Shown here one piece after another: positions 14,884 through 17,581 of a DNA stretch of 17,581 bases. The notes beneath the pieces are model-generated. The model did not search any database. It was not told the DNA's origin and saw only the letters and a list, made by a program, of their open reading frames with translations. The position numbers were made by a program, and so were the translations under genes. Each line of letters opens with the position of its first letter. Position 1 is the first letter of the stretch. Source of the DNA: Aalborgiella sp043769295 (GTDB lineage: Bacteria; Pseudomonadota; Gammaproteobacteria; Burkholderiales; Burkholderiaceae_C); contig JAYVJL010000139.1 of assembly GCA_043769295.1 (NCBI GenBank), positions 1 to 17,581 on the forward strand, in the 5' to 3' direction.

Positions 14884-16496
14884 ATCTGCTCGATGTCATT
14901 AACCTGACCGTCTCTTTTGGTGGCAAGTCCGTGGTTCACGGCATCAGTTTCAGCATTCAGGCGGGTGAAAAGGTCGCGCTGGTGGGTGAGTCCGGCTCTG
15001 GCAAGACGGTGACAGCCTTGAGTTTGCTGCGATTGGTGATGAATGCGCAGCTCAGCGGCCAAGCGACTTTTACGTCGTCTGCGTCGCATGACACGGTTGA
15101 TTTACTGGCCATTCCCGAGCAGCAGATGCGCGGCATGCGTGGCCAGGACATCGCCATGATCTTCCAGGAGCCCATGACGGCGCTGAACCCCTTGTTTACC
15201 GTGGGCGACCAGATCGCCGAAGTTTTACAGCTAAAACAGGGTATAGCCGGCGTAAAACTTGCTCAAGCAGCTATTGATTTAATAGCAAAAACAGGCATCA
15301 CCGAACCTGAACGGCGCGCCAAATCGTACCCGCACCAGCTCAGCGGCGGGCAGCGGCAGCGCGCCATGATCGCGATGGCGCTGGCTTGCCAGCCGAAATT
15401 GCTGCTGGCGGACGAACCGACGACGGCTTTGGATGTGAGCCTGCGCGCTCAAATTTTGGACTTGCTGACCGATTTGCAGCAGCAAAACGGCATGGCTGTG
15501 TTGCTGATCACCCATGATTTGAATCTGGTGCGCAAGTTTGCCGACCGGGTCATCGTCATGGAAAACGGCCATATCGTGGAGCAGGGCGCTGTAGCCACTG
15601 TGTTTGCCAACCCGCAGCACGCCTACACCCGCAAATTGATCGACAGCAAACCGGTGCGGGACGTACAGGAGTCGCCGTCGCTCACGGTTGGCGCTTTAGG
15701 GCAAAAAAATATTGCGAATGCTAAAAACCTGCAGGTGAGCTACCCCGTGTCTTTGCCTGGCATGCGTGGGTGGTTTAAAAAAGGGGCCTTTGTTGCCGTC
15801 AAAGACACGAGTTTTGACATTGCATCAGGCCAAACGCTTGGGGTGATTGGCGAATCTGGTTCTGGGAAATCGACTTTGGCTCTTGCAACGTTGGGTTTAT
15901 TACCGTTTACGGGCGAATTGCAGCTTGCAGGACAACGTTGGGGGCAGGGCAGAGCCAGCGATAAAGCCTTGCGCCACTGGGTGCAGGTGGTGTTTCAAGA
16001 CCCGTTTTCATCTTTGTCGCCGCGAATGACGGTGGGTGACATCGTGGGTGAAGGCTTGCTCGTCCACGAGCCTGGGCTGAGCGCGGCACAGCGGCAAGCG
16101 CGTGTTTGGGCTTCGCTGGCGGAAGTGGGCTTGTCGGAAGCGCAATTTCCGGGTTTGCTGGAGCGCTATCCGCATGAGTTTTCAGGCGGACAACGCCAGC
16201 GCCTGGCGATTGCGCGGGCGCTGATTGTGCAGCCGCAGCTGCTGGTGCTGGATGAACCGACGAGCGCGCTGGATGTCACCATCCAAAAGCAGCTGCTGCA
16301 ATTGTTGCAAAAACTGCAACGGGAGCGTGGTTTGAGTTATTTGCTGATCACCCACGATGTGGACGTCATTCGGGCGATGGCGCACCATGTGCTGGTGATG
16401 CGCGATGGCGACATCCTGGAGTCGGGACCATTGCAGCAGGTTCTGGATGCGCCACAGCATGCTTACACGGCGATGCTGATGGCCGAAGCGTCATAG
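14880..16496 (+). CDS. yejF: ABC importer ATPase YejF with two fused nucleotide-binding domains
   Basis: The energy-supplying ATPase of the YejABEF importer, 538 residues, with two complete ATPase domains as usual for YejF. Domain 1: Walker A GESGSGKT (36-43), Q-loop Gln96 (FQEPM), signature LSGGQ (154-158), Walker B LLLADEP (174-180). Domain 2: Walker A GESGSGKS (324-331), FQDPFSSLSP, FSGGQRQR, LLVLDEPTSALD, THDVD. ATG 14880 overlaps the yejE stop (ATGA), indicating coupled translation; the upstream open stretch in this frame is only overlap with yejE. Residues 116-136, in the helical subdomain between Q-loop and signature, are encoded by a copy of element B, yet the length there looks normal for the family. 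Confidence 0.96.
   Translation: MNLLDVINLTVSFGGKSVVHGISFSIQAGEKVALVGESGSGKTVTALSLLRLVMNAQLSGQATFTSSASHDTVDLLAIPEQQMRGMRGQDIAMIFQEPMTALNPLFTVGDQIAEVLQLKQGIAGVKLAQAAIDLIAKTGITEPERRAKSYPHQLSGGQRQRAMIAMALACQPKLLLADEPTTALDVSLRAQILDLLTDLQQQNGMAVLLITHDLNLVRKFADRVIVMENGHIVEQGAVATVFANPQHAYTRKLIDSKPVRDVQESPSLTVGALGQKNIANAKNLQVSYPVSLPGMRGWFKKGAFVAVKDTSFDIASGQTLGVIGESGSGKSTLALATLGLLPFTGELQLAGQRWGQGRASDKALRHWVQVVFQDPFSSLSPRMTVGDIVGEGLLVHEPGLSAAQRQARVWASLAEVGLSEAQFPGLLERYPHEFSGGQRQRLAIARALIVQPQLLVLDEPTSALDVTIQKQLLQLLQKLQRERGLSYLLITHDVDVIRAMAHHVLVMRDGDILESGPLQQVLDAPQHAYTAMLMAEAS
15227..15287 (+). repeat. Element B copy 3, in frame within yejF
   Basis: A 61-base block sharing TATAGCCGGCG, TGCT and the terminal GCTATTGATTTAATAGCA hairpin with the purL and intergenic copies at identical spacing (35 bases from core to end). 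It encodes LKQGIAGVKLAQAAIDLIA, read in the same phase as purL copy 2 (compare TIAGELYAYTAINNVA). Confidence 0.78.
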
Positions 16497-16574
16497 ATAG
16501 CGTGCTAAATTAAGTCTTAAAAGGCTTTTTACGAGCAAAAAACCTTTCAACCGCATAAAAGCCCTGAGAAGAGC

Positions 16575-16603
16575 ATGACTTTTCGTTGATTAATGGTTAT
16601 AAT
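16575..16603 (+). promoter_or_regulatory. Putative sigma70 promoter upstream of rimP-nusA
   Basis: A consensus TATAAT lies at 16598-16603, with a -35-like ATGACT at 16575-16580 and a 17-base spacer. Transcription would start near 16610, about 200 bases before rimP. It could drive rimP-nusA, a small RNA, or both. Confidence 0.5.
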
Positions 16604-16609
16604 TCCATA

Positions 16610-16750
16610 CTTAGGGTTTTGCCTAGTTTGCTAAAAGTAATAATTTAGAAACTGACATTATCTAAAAAGACGATAAATACAAGGCGGTTTGGTGTTTCAC
16701 TGGATTAGACCTTGTAACAAACGGGCGAATTTTATGCGCCCGTTTTTTTT
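16610..16750 (+). ncRNA. Possible ~140-nt leader or small RNA ending at a rho-independent terminator
   Basis: The interval runs from the inferred start to the T-run of the terminator. It has no plausible reading frame with a ribosome site. No known RNA family is recognised. It may be an attenuated 5' leader of the rimP-nusA operon or an independent small RNA; sequence alone does not decide. Confidence 0.3.
16719..16750 (+). terminator. Rho-independent terminator or attenuator before rimP
   Basis: Stem AAACGGGCG (16719-16727) and CGCCCGTTT (16737-16745) with a nine-base loop, followed by T's to 16750. The right arm could instead pair with a second GGGCG at 16751-16755; GGGCGAAT occurs at both 16723-16730 and 16751-16758. 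It lies between the TATAAT promoter and rimP. Confidence 0.8.
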
Positions 16751-16815
16751 GGGCGAATGAAACTGGCCCACAGTAGCAGGCAATTAAAAGTAACTGAATT
16801 TAAAAAGGTGATTGA

Positions 16816-17472
16816 TTGGCAGCGCAGCAAGTGATTGAACAAATTGTGACCGGTTTCGGTTATGACCTGGTGGAGATTGAACGCTCCGCAGGTGGCTTGT
16901 TGCGTGTGACGATTGATTTCCCATGGGTGGCTGGTACAGCCAAGACCGATGAGCAGTTGATCAATGTGGAAGACTGCGAAAAAGTCACCCGTCAATTGCA
17001 GTTTGCCTTGGAGGTAGACGGTGCGGAATACAAGCGGCTTGAGGTGTCCTCGCCCGGTATTGACCGCCCCCTGCGAAATGATCAAGATTTTGAGCGTTTT
17101 ATCGGTGAAGAGATTGACATCACCCTGCGCGAGCCTATTGGCTTGGCGGCTCAGGGGCAGGTCAACGCAACGCGCAAGAAGTTTCGCGGCACCCTGGAGC
17201 GTGCTGAATTTACAGATGAAGCCGCCAAGTTGGCCGGCGCACCTGTTTGGCAAATCGTCTGGAGCGATGCGCCAGCGCCCAAGCCGGGTGTTCGGGTGAG
17301 CAAAAAACGTTCGCCAGTACCGATGCAGGCTCTGGGTTTTAAATTGGAAGAATTGCGCGATGCGCGTTTGGCGCCCATTGTGAATTTCAAGGGCCGTAAT
17401 GCAGGTGGTCAAGTCGTTGATCAGTCAGCGGCGTCTTCTGATGCATCAATGGATGCAGCACTGGATGAATAA
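16816..17472 (+). CDS. rimP: Ribosome maturation factor RimP
   Basis: RimP helps assemble the 30S ribosomal subunit. It has 218 residues, longer than E. coli RimP (about 150). The N-terminal half is typical: QQVIEQIVTGFGYDLVEIERSAGGLLRVTIDF, then VEDCEKVTRQLQFALE and the signature RLEVSSPGIDRPLRNDQDFERFIGEEI. The middle has a longer segment (GQVNATRKKFRGTLERAEF; PAPKPGVRVSKKRSPVPMQ), as I recall for Comamonadaceae, and the tail is Ser/Ala/Asp-rich and probably disordered. The start is TTG with AAAAGG seven bases upstream; homology begins at that codon. nusA follows after 66 bases, the conserved rimP-nusA order. Confidence 0.93.
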   Translation: MAAQQVIEQIVTGFGYDLVEIERSAGGLLRVTIDFPWVAGTAKTDEQLINVEDCEKVTRQLQFALEVDGAEYKRLEVSSPGIDRPLRNDQDFERFIGEEIDITLREPIGLAAQGQVNATRKKFRGTLERAEFTDEAAKLAGAPVWQIVWSDAPAPKPGVRVSKKRSPVPMQALGFKLEELRDARLAPIVNFKGRNAGGQVVDQSAASSDASMDAALDE

Positions 17473-17538
17473 GCGAACAAACAAGTTAATGCGTAAATTA
17501 TTGAATCGTCAGTCAAAAGGTAATAGGAGAGTCATGGC

Positions 17539-17581
17539 ATGAATCGCGAAATGTTGATGTTGGTAGAGGCCATCTCGCGCG
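17539..17581 (+). CDS. nusA: Transcription termination/antitermination factor NusA, first 14 codons (partial)
   Basis: The window ends after MNREMLMLVEAISR, which matches the NusA N-terminus (E. coli MNKEILAVVEAVS). AGGAGA lies eight bases upstream. Position directly after rimP supports the call. NusA binds RNA polymerase and modulates pausing and termination. An ATG five bases upstream (17534) opens only Met-Ala-stop and is not the start. Confidence 0.9.
   Translation, partial: MNREMLMLVEAISR

Larger units (their letters stand above)
16497..16815. other. AT-rich intergenic region between yejF and rimP
   Basis: Contents seen: an imperfect hairpin without a T-run (AAAGG/CCTTT with TTTTT/AAAAA, 16520-16547) that might mark the end of the yej transcript; a promoter-like pair at 16575-16603; and a strong terminator hairpin at 16719-16750. 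I looked for an initiator tRNA gene, which precedes rimP in E. coli, and found none. No open frame here resembles a protein. Confidence 0.5.

Noticed and set aside
16497..16815. Initiator tRNA gene before rimP, as in E. coli
   Set aside because: No cloverleaf, GGTTCRA box or CCA-ended acceptor stem could be found in the gap.
17534..17542. Two-codon frame ATG GCA TGA overlapping the nusA start
   Set aside because: Only three bases separate it from AGGAGA, too close for efficient initiation; probably chance.
1..17581. CRISPR array, transposase, integrase or phage genes
   Set aside because: No regularly spaced direct repeats and no protein resembling these families in any frame examined.

Overview
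The window looks like a chromosomal segment of a betaproteobacterium in Burkholderiales, most likely Comamonadaceae (Rhodoferax/Polaromonas-like). This rests on recall of protein style (Mfd, IspD, PurL, FabI, RimP and NusA signatures), a moderately GC-rich background, and a repeat encoding an RPEPVEG-type peptide. No database was searched. No tRNA, rRNA, CRISPR array or insertion sequence was found.

Layout. Positions 1-1965 (minus) hold the N-terminal half of mfd, cut by the window edge. It is divergent from ispD (2030-2764, plus), which may have a nearly leaderless promoter. The usual partner ispF does not follow ispD. In its place is a visibly AT-richer patch: an orphan membrane histidine kinase (2776-4212, minus) preceded by the remnant of a second, internally deleted kinase (4191-4496). 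purL (4641-8807, plus) is a full-length FGAM synthetase and ends at a bidirectional terminator shared with a small thioredoxin-like gene (8867-9238, minus). fabI (9349-10161, minus) follows. Divergent from fabI is a lipoprotein gene overlapping yejA, then yejB, yejE and yejF (10266-16496, plus), a tightly packed peptide/microcin C-type ABC importer operon. A 319-bp gap with a promoter-like site and a strong terminator precedes rimP and the first codons of nusA.

The most notable feature is a dispersed, AT-rich 59-61 bp repeat (called element B here). It ends in a small GCTAT...ATAGC hairpin. Two copies lie inside purL, one inside yejF, one between fabI and the thioredoxin gene, and a diverged candidate lies inside ispD. 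All coding copies leave the frame open. A second, unrelated 64-bp palindrome (element A) sits in frame inside mfd and adds about 21 residues. Conserved core genes here therefore carry palindromic miniature repeats in their coding sequence, comparable to the Rickettsia palindromic elements.

The genes have mostly independent roles: DNA repair (mfd), isoprenoid synthesis (ispD), purine synthesis (purL), fatty acid synthesis (fabI), peptide import (yejABEF), and ribosome maturation with transcription elongation (rimP-nusA). The histidine kinase has no response regulator in the window.
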